A stretch of 64,000 bases of DNA from Geosiphon pyriformis (GCA_016748015.1 JAAOMT010000197.1:96388-160387); one strand, 5' to 3'. Shown: positions 1-12,431, counted from the first letter of the stretch. The notes: generated from the sequence alone by a model not told the origin. A program made the numbers and translations.

Positions 1-3000
1 TGAACTCACTTGAGCCAATGGTTTTCCAGCTTAGCCTTGGATGTTAGTCATTAATGACCCCTTTGTCACAGAATCAAGGAGTGAATATAGTAATGAGTAA
101 GAGTTCAGGTGTGGCCACTGATAATGAGACTATTGCAGGAGTAGTGGTTTTTAATTCTTTAGTTATTTCTAAAATGAAAGAAATTCTGAACAATTTTTCA
201 ATTATAGTTATGGGTCTTTCAACCAAAATAGACAATACTGGTTTGGTTCCTGCTATTCATCTTTCTCAATGATAGATCTGGTTTGGAAATTTGTAACATG
301 CAATATTTGTGATATCAATGTCTCTGCCAAGCAGAAAGATGTTGTTTGTTGGCATGTGGAATCTGGAAGTATGGTTTCTATTATTATGAAAACAAAGTTG
401 AGGTCTAATATTAGGCTCTGAATTATAAACAAGTTTGATGGAATGAGAATATTTTCTTCTAAGTTGGACAAAAGATTTCTTGGTGTTGGAGTGATGATCA
501 TTATAAACAATTCTCTTACACATTATGTTGCTAAGGTTGAAAAAATTCTTGGTCATCTTATTTCTGTTTAGCTCCTTTTTAAGAGCAAGCTGTCTGTAGT
601 AATTTTGGGCTTATATATTGGTGTGTCTGCTAAGGCCAGATTCAGCCAAGCCTGTGAAATCAACTTTTTCATTGCCAAAGCTGTTAATTCCTCCACATTT
701 GTGGTATTAAGTGGAGATTTCAATAAAAATAGATCTAGGAAAAATGTTAGTTTTAAGTTCTACTTGGATTTGGAATTGGTCAATTCCTTTAGTGATCATT
801 TTTTGGTTAAAGCTTCTATTTGAGACAATTTACAGAGTGCCAAAAAAGTTATCGACTACATTTTTGTAAATGAAAGTTTGTTGTCTGCAATAGCCAGTCA
901 TAATGTTATTTTTGTCTCTGATTTTTTTGATACTGATCATAATGCTGTTTTGGTTTCAGTTGGTTTGGGTGGTCTCTTAGATGTCCAGCTCAATAGTGTT
1001 TATATACAGGCTAATAAGGATAGATAGAAGTTCAAAATCAAGAATACAGATGCTAATAAGTGGTCTCACTTTAGGGAATACTCATTAGGCAGGTTCTTGG
1101 AAAATATAGATGTGTTTAATGATGTAAAGGATAATAAAAATTTAGATGCTATGTGGAAAATCCTTAAAAAGGTGGTTATAAGCTCAACAGATAGTGTGTT
1201 TTCTAGGCACTGGTTTAGTGTATTCAATTGTCAGAAAAATAAGCAGTCTTTGAAGTTCTTTAAGCTGGAATTGCTAGTGGCCAAGTTGATAAAGTGTTTG
1301 AACTCAGGTCGGGAATTAAAAGTCATTTGTCTCTTTAATGTGTGGTCTACTCTCGATAATAAGGAGGCCTCTAAAGCATGCACAATGTTTGATTGTAGTA
1401 AAAACAAAGATAGCATTTTACAACACCTGTTAGGAGTCAAAAAAGTGTACCAAAAGTCCAAATATTATAAATCTAGATGGCCAGAAACATTTCAATTAGG
1501 AATACAATAAACAAATACATGGAAAACTTTAACTTCAATAAAGAACATATAATCAAAAGTGTTTTGGAATGGCCATTTAGAAAGGTGGTGCTGGACTATT
1601 TAATAGTGGATGATAAGTTGATTTTGAAACCTAAAGAAGTGAAATCCTCTGTTGATGTTATTATGGAAGAATGGACAAGGAAATAAGTTGCTCTCAATTC
1701 TCTACCTGTTTATTAATCTAATTAATATGCCCTCTTGACTTATGTCAATAATGATGTGTTTTCAAATATTATGAATGTAATTAGATTGGATGAATTTCTC
1801 TTGGTGGTCAAAAAACTGTCTGATAGAAAAGCTGCTAGCATTTTTGGTATTTCTAATAAGCTTTGGAAGCATAGAGATGCTCAAGTTCTGGGTGGTTTGC
1901 TAGACATTTTTAATGTGTATTTAGGGTTGGGTGCAGTTTTTTTAGAATGGAGACAGGCCTGGATTTCTATGATACCAAAGCCATATAATTAGGAAGGAAC
2001 ACTTATCAATATCAAGCCTATAGTATTAGTTGAAACAGCCAGAAAGATACTGTCTAAGGTACTTTCTGACAGAATATTTCTGGCTTGCTATAAGTTTAAT
2101 GTTCTTTGTGGAGATAATTTCTTAGTTTTGAAAAGTACATCTACTCAAACTCCTATTTTTACTATTGGCTTTATTATTGAGGATGCACTTGAAAAGAACA
2201 GAGAGTTGTGGCTGGTACTTTAAGATATGCAAAAGGCTTATAACTCAGTAGGGTGGTCCCATTTGTGGAATAGTTTAATTAAGATTAAGATATGTCCCCA
2301 TTTTATTGAATTTTTTGGAAACATACACAATAATAAGACCAACTGGGTAATAACAGACTTTAGTCATACTGATAGATATACTGTTCATGATAGATTGAAT
2401 TAAGGAGAGGTTTTTTTGCCATTGCTGTGGAGGATATTTTACAATCCTCTGTTTTGTGAAGTCAAAGAGCATGAACAATTATGTGGTTATAGGTTGGATT
2501 CAAAATTTTTTACTAGGACCAGTAGAGCTGATCCCAAGAGTGGCAGAACTTCTTTTTTTACAGCTGGTGCCTTTGTAGATAACACTATTTGGATTGGAAA
2601 TTGCCTGGCAGCTGCACAATATATTTTGAACATTGCAAGTAAATTTTTTTTAATTAATGACATTGCTATTAACACAAACAAAACAGTTACTATTCCTATT
2701 AATCAAGGAGCCAGGAAGGTTTCACTGTCAATCAGTGGTTCTAGAATTTTCATTGCCAAGAAGGGTGTGTTCTATTGATATTTAAAGATTTTTCTTTCTA
2801 TGGATGGTCTATCAAAACCAAGTTTGGCCAAAGCTTATTCAGATATCAAGTTCTTTTCAAATGTGGTTTTAAGGAAGGCTATTACTAAGAAGCAGTTTTT
2901 GTATTTGGTTTCTGCTGTTTTACCAGCCCATAATTGGTTATAGACTGCAGTTCAGTTGTGTTTCCAATAGTGTATATAAGAAGTGGAACAAAATATTGAG

Positions 3001-3445
3001 GAAGAGATTAAAGCTCAAGGCCAATCTGTCCAAGAATTTTCCAAATAAGACTATATATCATCCAGAACTATATGGTTTAAGGACTTTTGAACAGATGCTG
3101 ACTGAGAATCTTTTGGCTGGCTTAGTTGTGTTTGCTAATACTGGTGAAATCCTCAGTGAATTATTTAAGCACAGAGCCATGAAGTTGCAGGCCACTAGCT
3201 AGATGCTCTGGCACTCTCTTTGAGTTCCAATTAAGTTGTTGATTGATCTCACAAATTGTTTTTTGGCTGGTGTAACATGTGCTCTCAAATTGTGTAACCT
3301 ATTATTGGGTGGTGATCTGTCTGATGTTTTTCAGGCCAAAAATAGTATTGCAGTCTTGGATGTGCTCAGTTTTGAGTCTTATTTGTGTGTGGCAAAATCT
3401 CTTAAAAGATACAGTGTTGTGTTTGTTAATTAGTTTTTGGACCGC
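1..3445 (+). pseudogene. LINE copy 1, 5' part: ORF1 tail, AP-endonuclease, reverse transcriptase
   Basis: Decayed non-LTR retrotransposon, truncated on the left by the window start. Positions 1-270 are the C-terminal end of the ORF1-like part. The AP-endonuclease runs about 270-960 and shows TCNIC near 291, SGDFN near 711, DYIFV near 853 and DTDHNAV near 932, the usual landmarks of that fold. A linker (1097-1510) follows. RT begins near 1735 with IPKPYN near 1975, LQDMQKAYNSVGW near 2215 (block A), a QGEV block near 2400 (block B; its Q is now TAA) and FVDN at 2572-2583 (block C, normally FxDD). The frame is broken by many stops and shifts, mostly Q or W codons turned into stops. RT is interrupted at 3446 by a solo LTR and resumes at 4374. 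Domain assignment is secure; no functional protein is expected. Confidence 0.9.
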
Positions 3446-4373
3446 TGTTACTCATAAAATATAGGAAGTATATTAGCATATAAATTAGCCAATCATAGGT
3501 AGACATAGTAAATGTGGAATTCCAGGATTCCTCTCAGAGGAATTGCAGGATTCCAGAAATTGCAGGATTCTCACACAAGGAATTACAAGATTCCAGAATT
3601 CCAGGATTCCTCTCAAAGGAATTGCAGAATTCCAAGAATTCCAGGATTCCTGACATGAAGAATTGAGGAATTGAGGAATCTCAAATACGTATATATAACA
3701 GTAGTATCAGAAGTTAGAAAATTAGTCAATGGGACTTAGAGTCAATTGATTCGCAGAGTCAATTAGACTCATAGAATCAATTAAACTCACAAAATCATAA
3801 TTATTAAATACCCTTCCTTCAAAAGATAGAATACTATAACTTGAAGTGAAATTGCTCCCATATTAATGAAATTATCCATTATCTTCAAATCCATGTTATT
3901 ATCCACTACTTAACCTGCTGGCACAATAGCTCTTGATTACGGCTATTGACAGGACACTTATTTCTTATTTTATTTTCTTATTTCTTTATTTTCTTTTATT
4001 TTCTTTATTTTATTTTATTTTCTTTTGTTGTTTACTAAATTGATTAAAAGGATTAAGCACTGAGTTATTGACATCATGGATAGCCTGGTAAAAGACCCAG
4101 AAATAAGAGTAGAATTATATATTATCGGATAGCTTACCAGAAGAGCACGACTGCCAGAATAAATCCGGCCATCAAGCTGAGAAAGAAATTGGGAAAACAA
4201 CTTGAGAATACAACCACTATTAACCTTATTGAATCTCTGTCCATTATACAAAGGACTCAACCAAAATCTTCAGATAACAATACCTTCAGATATTACCAAC
4301 AACATTATATCAATTGAGCACCAAGTTACAGGTTTGTTATTTGATTTGAGACCCCAAATAATCACCTGTAACA
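3446..4373 (+). repeat. Solo LTR, family A, inserted in LINE copy 1
   Basis: A 928-bp LTR with perfect ends TGTTAC and GTAACA. It matches the LTRs of A1 and D over the U3 palindrome array (3516-3685), the TATA-like run (3690-3698) and the segment with TTGATTACGGCTATTGACAG, a T-rich tract and the ATTGATTAAAAGGATTAAGC region. The 4-bp flanks are CCGC on the left and CTAC on the right; they differ only by C-to-T and G-to-A within a CpG, so they can be a decayed 4-bp target duplication. Both sides are LINE coding sequence, so the element inserted into the LINE and its internal part was lost by LTR-LTR recombination. Confidence 0.9.
3516..3698 (+). promoter_or_regulatory. U3 array of GGAATTCC-type palindromes plus TATA-like run
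   Basis: About ten degenerate units built on GGAATTCC / AGGATTCC / AGAATTCC, spaced roughly 15-20 bp apart, followed closely by TATATATA. It lies in the first 250 bp of the LTR, where U3 promoter elements sit. Several units contain TTCCAGAA, which fits one TTCnnGAA heat-shock-element pair, but the pairs are not in the strict continuous HSE spacing. The same array, with different unit numbers, is in the A1 and D LTRs. Promoter function is inferred from position. Confidence 0.6.
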
Positions 4374-6025
4374 CTACCATGGTACATATTTTACATAGAA
4401 TACTTTTTACAAGTGAAAAAAACTGGACCCTAGAGCCCTAGTTTCTATCTGGTTTGTTTCATTGGTCAAATTTATCAGTAGGAGTGGATTGTCAAATAGT
4501 ATGCTATTGTCTTATTGTTTAGCTCTTGCTGACTCTTCTTGTGACTTTGATTATGTTAATAAGTGTTTGCTTAATTCTGGGTTGGGTTCTGTAACCATCT
4601 ATACAGATAGTTCTGTTAAAAATTTAGGTTTGTTGGGTGTTTGTGGTGGTGCCGCTGTCTACTTTTCAGATGTAAACACTGGTGTTGAGGTTAAGATAGA
4701 TGGGTTGCTGTCCTCAACTTTGGTAAAGCTGCAGGCCATTGTACTTGTTTTGGAGTGTGTGCTTGCTTATTGGTCTATTAATTTGTTTACTGACAGCCAA
4801 GCTTTGCTTGACTTGTGCAACTCTGACAGTGGTGTGTCTGGTCTTGACTTTTGTGACAAATGCTGGATCAAAAAGGAATATATTTGCCATGTTATTTCTA
4901 GAAAGGGCTTGTCAATTACTTAAAATAAAGTCAAAGGTTATTTTAGTGTTGTTGGAAACAAATGTGCCGATTTCTATGCTGATGCTACTGTCATTTCTAA
5001 GTCCTTTCTGTTTCTTGTGGTTCTTTATTGCTTTCTCAAGGTTGAAAGTAGACCTGTCTTTGGAAATGCTTATCATGTTGCCAAAAAGTTGTTTAATGCT
5101 GTTCACTCTGTTGGTTGGAAGGCCAAATATATTGGTAGCTTTGTTAGTGCAAATCTCTATGACTGTTTTGATAAGACCAGAACCTTTTGTGTTTGGCATC
5201 CTGATGGCAAGATCAAATTTGACTACACCAGTACTGTGTTGGCGACACTTTGGTTATACTTTATAAAGGTGCTTCACTATTGCTTGTCAGTGGCCAAAAG
5301 GAAAAAAATGTATAATCTGAATTATCCGAGTATTGCCTACATTTGGTGTGGTTTGGTAGAGAACTCTGATCATGTGTTTTCTTGCACTCATGATGCCAAT
5401 GTTCAGAAAATCTTATTGTCTAATACTACTTTGGAATAGAATGTATTGCTGGAAGTCTTGGCCAATGGGAATGCAGTTGCTGATTCACTATATGAAACTG
5501 CATCTTCCATCAACTTATTTACAGTGCTGGCTAAAGGTTTTGTGTTGAAAAGTTGGGTGGCTAACATAGTAGGCCATTTGGGTGCTGGTTTTGGTAAAGG
5601 TGCAATAGTTATCAATTTTATTTATCATTTTGCTAAGAGTTACAGATCAGCTATTTAGATGCCAATGACTAAGTTAAGATTCTATTATGAAAAACATAAT
5701 CTTTTGTTGTATAATGGTTCTTCTTTTTCTTCAGTGTTGAGTCTGTTTTCCTTGTAATCTGCTGGGACAATCTGGGATTTCAGTTTCAGATTGGGTATTC
5801 ACATGTGCTTTGAGTTGTATTTATGTCTAACCAAATTAAACTTTGGTTTCTTGAGTGATTTTTCTGTAATGGGAATTTTGGATGTGTAATGCTGCCTTGA
5901 TTGGTCCAAGTGACTGGTTATGTGTAAAAAAAACATGAATCATACTTAATTTAAATTCTGTTTAATCTATGTACTTAAGTAGTGGTTGGATTGTATTTAT
6001 AAAACCTTAAATAAAATAAAAAATA
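4374..6025 (+). pseudogene. LINE copy 1, 3' part: RNase H, C-terminal Zn-type motif, 3' UTR
   Basis: Continuation of LINE 1 after the solo LTR. RNase H spans about 4590-4950, with YTDSS near 4600 and TDSQALLDL near 4789, the two best-known carboxylate motifs of the fold. A third part follows in a shifted frame. The CVWHPDG block is near 5195 and the final CxxC-like/HxxxC segment (SIAYIWCG then DHVFSC) near 5330-5385. Coding ends at 5656. The 3' UTR ends near 6025 in a run of TAAA/AAAT repeats instead of a clean poly(A). The end was set by matching the 3' end of LINE 2. Several stops and shifts make it non-functional. Confidence 0.88.
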
Positions 6026-7317
6026 ATACTATTAAATATAATTATTAAAAGATTAATTTTAATGCTAAAATAATTAATTTTTTGTTAATTTTTAATATTA
6101 TTTAGTATTATATTATTTTAATATAATATTTTAATTTTTATATGGTTTTTAAATTTATTAATAAAATTATTATTAATTTATATTTGTATATAATAAAGAC
6201 TTTATATAAAAAATTGTTTAATAATTAAAAAATATTTTTATAATACAACTTATTTAAATGTTTTATATATATTATTATTAAGAATTTTAGTTTTTATTTA
6301 ATATTGTTATTATTAATTTATTATTAAATTTTTAATTTATAAAAACTGTTAAATTTTTAATAATTAATTTATTTTTAAAGTATTTTTTTATATTTTTTTA
6401 TATTTATACTATTAGTTTTATAATAAAATAACTAATTTTATATTAATTATTTTGTGTAATTATTTTATAGTAAAAATCAATTTTTTTTACAAAAATTTGT
6501 AAATTTTAAGACAAGAATAATTATAAAAAAATTTATTACTATTTTATTATTATTATTATTATTAACATTTTATGAATGAGACCTAAATGCCATTTTTTAA
6601 AGTAGATTTTATTTAATTGATTTGTTATAATTAATTTATTATTTTATAATTTACACTTTTTTTTTGTTAATATTTTAGCAATTAAGATATATTTTGGCAA
6701 ACTATAAGTTATTTTTATAAATTATTAAATATTTTGGTAAATTATTAAATATTGTAAATTTTTAAATATTTTTACAAATTTTTTAATAATAAAAAATTCT
6801 TAAATTACAGTTTTATTTACAATATAAATGTGGTTATTTGCTAAAATTTGTTAAATAAATATATATTTATTTAATAATTTTTAATTTATGTAAATTTATT
6901 TTTATTTTTAATTTTGATAATATATATAATAATATACAAAAACTTTATGTTTAAAAAATAATTTATTAAAACCATTTTAATTTTTGGCAACATAAAAAAT
7001 ATAATATTAAAATTGAATAATTTTTTGTAATTAATTATAAAAAACATATTTAATTATTGAATTCTAAACTTAAAATTAAACAAAAATAATAAATTTTTAT
7101 ATATTAATAAATTTATACTTATTAATATAATATAAATGCTTAAAATTAAAAAAAAAGATTTAAGTTTTGGTTTAAAACAATAATATTTGTTTTTATTAAA
7201 ATAATTATATAGCATAATTTTAATTAATTAAATAATTAATTATATATATAATAATAATTTATATTTAATTTAAAATACTTAATTATATTATATTAAATAG
7301 TAATTAAATTACTTATT
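6026..7317. other. AT-only spacer between two LINE 3' ends
   Basis: About 1.3 kb of almost pure A/T with simple-sequence runs (for example ATT repeats near 6545) and hardly any C or G. I see no coding potential, no RNA gene and no repeat boundaries. It separates the tail-to-tail 3' ends of LINE 1 (+) and LINE 2 (-). Confidence 0.75.
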
Positions 7318-7401
7318 ATTATTTTTTATTAAATATTTAACAAGTGAAGTCCAACTACTATCTAGTACATAAAACCAAATTAAGTGGCTTAAACTAAATA
7401 C
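7318..7401 (-). pseudogene. LINE copy 2, extreme 3' end
   Basis: Read on the minus strand this matches the last ~80 bp of LINE 1 (TATGTACT, TAGTAGTTGGA, then a TTTAATAAAAAATAAT tail). It is separated from the rest of LINE 2 by element F. The 4 bp at the junction (7398-7401, ATAC) pair with ATAT at 9802-9805 as a target duplication. Confidence 0.75.
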
Positions 7402-8219
7402 TATTACAGTTCAAAAATTTAATAGGAATTATAAATAATATAAATTAGTCAATCATAAAATAGCACAGCAACAATTTATAAAAAGAAATGATTTACAAAT
7501 AACAGCAAACACTATTTTACAATAGCAGCAAGCACTATTGTACAAAAGCAGCAAGCACTATTTTACAATAGCAGCAAGCACTATTTAGAAATAATGAAAA
7601 TAGAGTATTATAAGACATTATTTTATAAAACAATAATTATATATATATACAATAGTTTTTAATGATGAAAAAAAAAACAGCTTCAAATTGAAGCAACAAA
7701 TATCTAAATAAAATCTTATTCAAAAAAAATTAATAAAAAAATAATAAATTGAATAAACATCACAATTATGAGATTAACAATAAAATTTACATATCCTTTT
7801 TAGCAAATAAAACTATCATTTCATCTCTGAACTCTTTAGAAGAATAATTCCTGATCAAAATTATTCACGTGGTTATTAATTAAATTGAAAAAGCTTTATT
7901 ATATACTTATGGAAATTATGAAAAGATTATTAATATTCTGTGTTTTTAAATTAAAGAAACACATCAGGCAATTGCAAAAATAGCCTCAGAAAAGACCCTA
8001 AACAGCAAGTAAATTTCAGATTAGCCTCTGGAAAGAAGTACACAACATACAAAGACAACTAGAATTAAAGAGAAGACTTATATTACAACATCAAGAGAAA
8101 ACCTTCAGTACATCATCATTAATATCCAACACATAAAATTGAGGAACTCACAAAAAACTGATTGCAATTAAAACAGGAGATCAACAATTAAAATATACCA
8201 AAAAAACACTTCCATAACA
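7402..8219 (+). repeat. 5' LTR of element F
   Basis: 818 bp. It contains a four-unit 23-bp tandem array (7501-7592), a TATATATATA run near 7632, and a 3' half nearly identical to that of the other F LTR (for example the CACAATTATGAGATTAACAA region). The divergence between the two LTRs is moderate and mostly transitions, so the insertion is old. Confidence 0.88.
7501..7592 (+). repeat. Four tandem 23-bp units in the F LTR
   Basis: Units 7501-7523, 7524-7546, 7547-7569 and 7570-7592 follow the pattern AGCAGCAAGCACTATTTTAC plus AAT. Adjacent units are directly joined, with no unique spacers. They lie upstream of the TATA-like run in U3, so an enhancer role is likely but inferred. Confidence 0.85.
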
Positions 8220-8221
8220 TT

Positions 8222-8240
8222 TGGTGAATCCTATAAGAAA
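8222..8240 (+). promoter_or_regulatory. Putative primer-binding site of element F
   Basis: TGGTGAATCC begins 2 nt after the 5' LTR. A TGG pairing to a tRNA CCA end is the expected layout. The tRNA was not identified. B elements have TGGTGCTCTTCCAC at the same distance and A1 has TGATGCTCC, so the offset is conserved although the sequence differs. Confidence 0.5.
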
Positions 8241-8459
8241 AGGAAATTAAAAAAAACTAATAATTAACAATAATTCATTGCTAAAAAGAAGGAAAACCAA
8301 AGTGGTGACAAAAACTCCTAATCTCACTGTTGTTAAATTTTGTCATGCCCTTTATTTACAATATTAAAGTGATTTTGGATTACCAAAAAAGTGTTGTCCA
8401 GCTGAAAACGCCCTTACCTATTACATTAATACCAGAATAAATTATCACATAGGAAGAAA

Positions 8460-8974
8460 AGAAGAACCAAACAATACAAAATATCAATTATATAGAGAAT
8501 TATCTCAATTTACTACAAAAAAAACAACAGTATTAGCTGTGACTATTGTTTAAATTCATCATGAAATTGAGCAATATGCCAACAAAAATTACCCAATATT
8601 CACAAAAAACACCAGAGAATGCATCCACAATCCAGAAATTAATCACAAAGAAAATCAGTAAAAATCATGAATTCACCCATCAATTAAAGTATTTGATAAA
8701 GCAACAATTCAACAATTAGAAAGTTTTATTGAAAAAACTAACATTACATTCCATTCAAAAAGCAGTTTACAGAATTTTCAAAGCATTTGAAAATTGTCAC
8801 AAAATATTACTGAATCCAACCATGAACATAATAACAACCAACAGTATTGAACAACTTATCAACTCACAATTTCAAGAATTACAACAACAAGTTAATAATA
8901 CAGTATTAGACTACTATAGCAACATAGAAATCAATGAAGAAATTAACTTCAATTTCGACAGAGCTCAATCTTGA
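8460..8974 (+). pseudogene. ORF3 remnant in element F
   Basis: The last 81 codons (8729-8974) are open. The relationship is read from that part: an A-Y-R-I-F-K-A-F block, ILLNP, a TNSIEQLINSQFQELQQQV stretch, VLDYY and a final FDRAQ. These positions match ORF3 of D (AIYQIHTAF, ILLN, QFEKLQTQI, FDRAQ) and, more weakly, B1. Upstream residues contain stops. The family is not recognised; the protein looks helical, charged and Gln-rich, without signal peptide or membrane segment. It ends 12 nt before the 3' LTR, the same place as in the larger elements. Confidence 0.7.
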
Positions 8975-8986
8975 AGAAGGGGATAA

Positions 8987-9801
8987 TATTACAGTTCAAG
9001 AATTTAATAAGAATTATAAATAATATAAATTAGCCAATCATGAAATAGCACAGCAACAATTTATAAAAAAATGATTTACAAATAACAGCAAGCACTATTT
9101 TACAATAGCAGCAAGTACTATTATGCAAAAACAGCAAGCATTATTTCACAATAGCAGCAAATACTATTTAGAAATAATGGAAATAGAGTATTACAAGATG
9201 TTATTTTGTAAAACAATAAATATATATATATATAATAGTTTTTAATAATGAAAAAAAAACAGCTTTAACTCGAAGCAACAAATATTTAAATAAAATCTTA
9301 TTCAAAAAGAATTAATAAAAAAATAATAAATTGAATAAGCATCACAATTACGAGATTAACAATAAAATTTACATATCCTTTCTAATGAATAAAACTATCA
9401 TTCCATCTTTGAAACCTTTAGAAGAATAATCTCTGATCAAGATTATTCACATGGTTACTAATTAAATTGAAAAAGCTTTATTATATACTTAGGAAAATTG
9501 TAAAAAGGCCATTATTATTCTGTGTTTTTAAATTAGAGAAACACATCAAACAATTGCAAGGATAGCCTCAGAGAAGACCTCAAACAGCAGATAGATTTCA
9601 GATTAGCCTTTGAAAAGAAGTACACAACATATAAAAACAATGAGAATTAAAGAAAAGACTTATATCACAACATCAAAAGAAAACCTTCAGTATATTATCA
9701 TTAATATTTAACACATAAAATCGAGGAACTCATAAAAGACTGATTGCAATTAAAATGGGAGATTAACAATTAAAATATACCAAGAAAACACTTCTGTAAT
9801 A
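8987..9801 (+). repeat. 3' LTR of element F
   Basis: 815 bp, homologous to 7402-8219 throughout. It carries the same four 23-bp units (9084-9175) with independent changes. Right flank ATAT against left flank ATAC supports a 4-bp target duplication. Confidence 0.88.
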
Positions 9802-12431
9802 ATATAGTTCACACTTTTATTATATGTGACCAGCCACTTAAGCCAGACAAAATAACACTAAATATCCATACTAATATATATATCTCCACCAAAACCAGAA
9901 AAAAAAGAGCACTATGTACATCTATTAAAACTAATTACAAAAAATTCTACTATACCAAACAACCAAATTACTTTATTTAATAACATAAACATTATACAGC
10001 AAGATAAATCTGAAATTATGCCACTATTTTTGATTAATCTAGCCTTTTTTATGTCCACTTTATGCTTTAATCTTATAAATCATATTTTTGTCTAATATAA
10101 TTCTATTAAATGTTTCATATATTCAACAAAAACAGAAGCTGCTTTTACTTTCTTATTAAAAATTGTAATAGCTTCAACATATCAGTTTTTTAGCACAAAT
10201 TTCTTGCAAATTGCTATTTATAAATTCATATTTAATAAACACTAAAAAAGTATATATAAAACAGCAAAAGAAAACAAGCAGCAAGTATTTACTAAAGAAA
10301 TTTATTTCTTAGAAGTTTTTACCAAAATATCTTCTTAAATACTGCTATTTTTAGCACAAGTAAAAACATAGTTAGATAATTTTACCTTATTATACAGCAA
10401 ACACAGTACATCAAAATATATCTTATTATATAATCTCTTTCTAACTGCTACCAGTAATTGCCTATACACAGTTTTCATTAAGTATGTGCACAAATTTACA
10501 GACTTTCTATTAATAAATCTAAAAAGCATATATGAATTAAAATGCCAGACTCTTGCAGTAGCCAGTTAATTCATTTTTTTAATCAATATACTTGGAATTA
10601 CATTATACTTAAAACTAGTCTTTTATCAAGCATAACAAACAGATCTGTATAATTACAAACAAAATAATAAGTATTATCAGAGACAGCCATATTTTCAGCC
10701 ACCAAAAAAAATTCTTGAATTCTAATTGGCAGAGAAAAAAAAAATAGACAGTCTTATCTGCTATTATATTAGCTTAAATATTGTTTGGAATATCTAAATG
10801 ACTTTTAACTTTTATTTATATAACAGAAAGATTTTTTTTCTTAATAAGATTAGCCATATGTTTTTTCTCTATTTAACACTAATTACAGAAGTTTAGTATA
10901 ATAAATAAAACTTTAGAAACACATGCATTAATAGTAAATTAGCTATTTAAATATAAAATTACTGTATAAAAAAATAAAACACACTCCAAAAACAATATAA
11001 CAATCTGTAATTCAGTTATTATAAAGAATAAAAAACCATGCATTTTAACACCAACATCTGTATTCAAAACTAGAAAGTATACAATTATCTCACTAGTAAC
11101 TTCAGCAAAACCATCATATTTCAAAGAACTGTCTATGTAAACTTTAATAAAATCAAACCAAATCTCAAGCAAGCTCTTCTACATATCAAGGAACTCTTTA
11201 GACTTTAAAATATTCAAACCAAATAAACCACTAATATTAGCAGAATTAATCACTAAAGAATCCTTATTAACCAAAAATTCAGATACTAATTTGAACCAAT
11301 AAAACACAGGATCTTTTAGATCCAATCTTTTTTATTAGCAAAAAGTTTTTCAACTTATTACATTCTTTTTTTTATTTAAAAATCTGTTATCAAAAGCAAC
11401 TTCAAATTGTTTTAAAGAAAAAACAAAGCTATAATACAGAAATTTTCCCAAAATATCTGACATTAAAAATTTACTAGAATCATAAAATATATTAGACAAA
11501 TTATTCCCCAAAGATAGATTATTGTTCAGAAAAATTCTCATCACTCCAGCCAAAAAATTGTTTATTAGACTAACATGCAACTTAACAAGAAACTGCAAAG
11601 AGTTCAAAAAAAACTATTTCAAAATCTGCAAATCCAAAAACCTATGTTCAAACAAATGCCCAAAAATGCCCAATGCATTAAAAAAGACAATTAAAAAAGC
11701 CATTTTTTTTGGACTGTATTTGCTTAAAGAGCTTTAGTCTATACAAGAATGAATAATGCAAAATTTTACTGAAAAAATTATGTGGCAAACTGGCCTTGGC
11801 CTTAAAACTTTTTCTGATTATTATATTTTACTTATAACATATACTTGACAAAACAAAATTAAACTATAACTGATAATTAACTATAGACTACAAAACAGTC
11901 AAAACCAAATAAGAAAATTGTTTATCTGTAATTGTTTTTCTTAATATTACATTAAAAAAAACCTGACATCAGCATAAGCTTGAGTTAAATTAAGTTTAAA
12001 AAAACTTTTAGTTAACAAAAAAAATTCCTAGATATCTGTGTAATTCACTTTTTTTGCAATTAAAATTAGCAAACTATTAATTATTAATGAGACAATTTTA
12101 ACACCCTAATTGATTGGAATAGCCACTGTTTTTTCATTATTAATTAAGATGTTATTGACATCAAAAAATTTACTAACAATGTTTAAAATATACTGAATAG
12201 AAGCTTGACTACTTTTAATTCAAATTATGTTATTAACAAAGACATTAGCAACAAAAAATAATGTTTTTCTCTTAACAGTCTTAATTTTGCCAGTTTTGGT
12301 CACAAACTTTGTATTAATTTGGTATTTATACAAGTGTTCATGTTTTTTAATTTTACACAAAAGTTGATCATAGAAAATTTTTCAAAGAAGAAAAAAAAAA
12401 ACTTTATCTTAATCCAACTTATTATATACTC
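9802..12431 (-). pseudogene. LINE copy 2: RT 3' part, RNase H, C-terminal motif, 3' UTR start
   Basis: Heavily decayed, read right to left. Block C of RT is at 12229-12240 and reads FVNN, so both catalytic Asp are now Asn. RNase H is recognisable at 10939-11172 (VYIDSS, NTDVGVKMHG, LECVLFF), closely matching LINE 1 (IYTDSS, NTGVEVKIDG, LECVLAY). A segment at 10335-10529 corresponds to the region with KRLYN and the C-terminal Cys/His motif. The remainder down to 9802 aligns to the LINE 1 3' UTR. Identity was established by eye-alignment to LINE 1. Confidence 0.82.

Larger units (their letters stand above)
7402..9801 (+). mobile_element. Short LTR element F without gag-pol, carrying an ORF3 remnant
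   Basis: Two 815-818-bp LTRs (7402-8219 and 8987-9801) enclose only 767 bp. LTR ends are TATTACAG (from TGTTACAG) and CATAACA / GTAATA. A TGG-starting primer-binding-type site follows the 5' LTR by 2 nt, and a purine tract GAAGAAGGGGATAA precedes the 3' LTR. The 4-bp flanks are ATAC and ATAT. I find no capsid, protease, RT or integrase motifs inside; the right third encodes an ORF3 relative. It is therefore a deletion derivative or non-autonomous element, mobilised in trans if at all. It sits in the 3' UTR of LINE 2. Confidence 0.88.

Noticed and set aside
266-556. Minus-strand open frame inside LINE 1, and its match at 15137-15400 (+) in LINE 2.
   Set aside because: Both are antisense of the endonuclease region; the sense strand carries the conserved motifs.
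6026-7317. Mitochondrial DNA insertion suggested by AT richness.
   Set aside because: No recognisable mitochondrial gene, tRNA or rRNA motif is visible.
7501-7592. CRISPR-like repeat array.
   Set aside because: The 23-bp units are directly adjacent with no unique spacers, lie in an LTR promoter region of a eukaryotic element and recur in the partner LTR.
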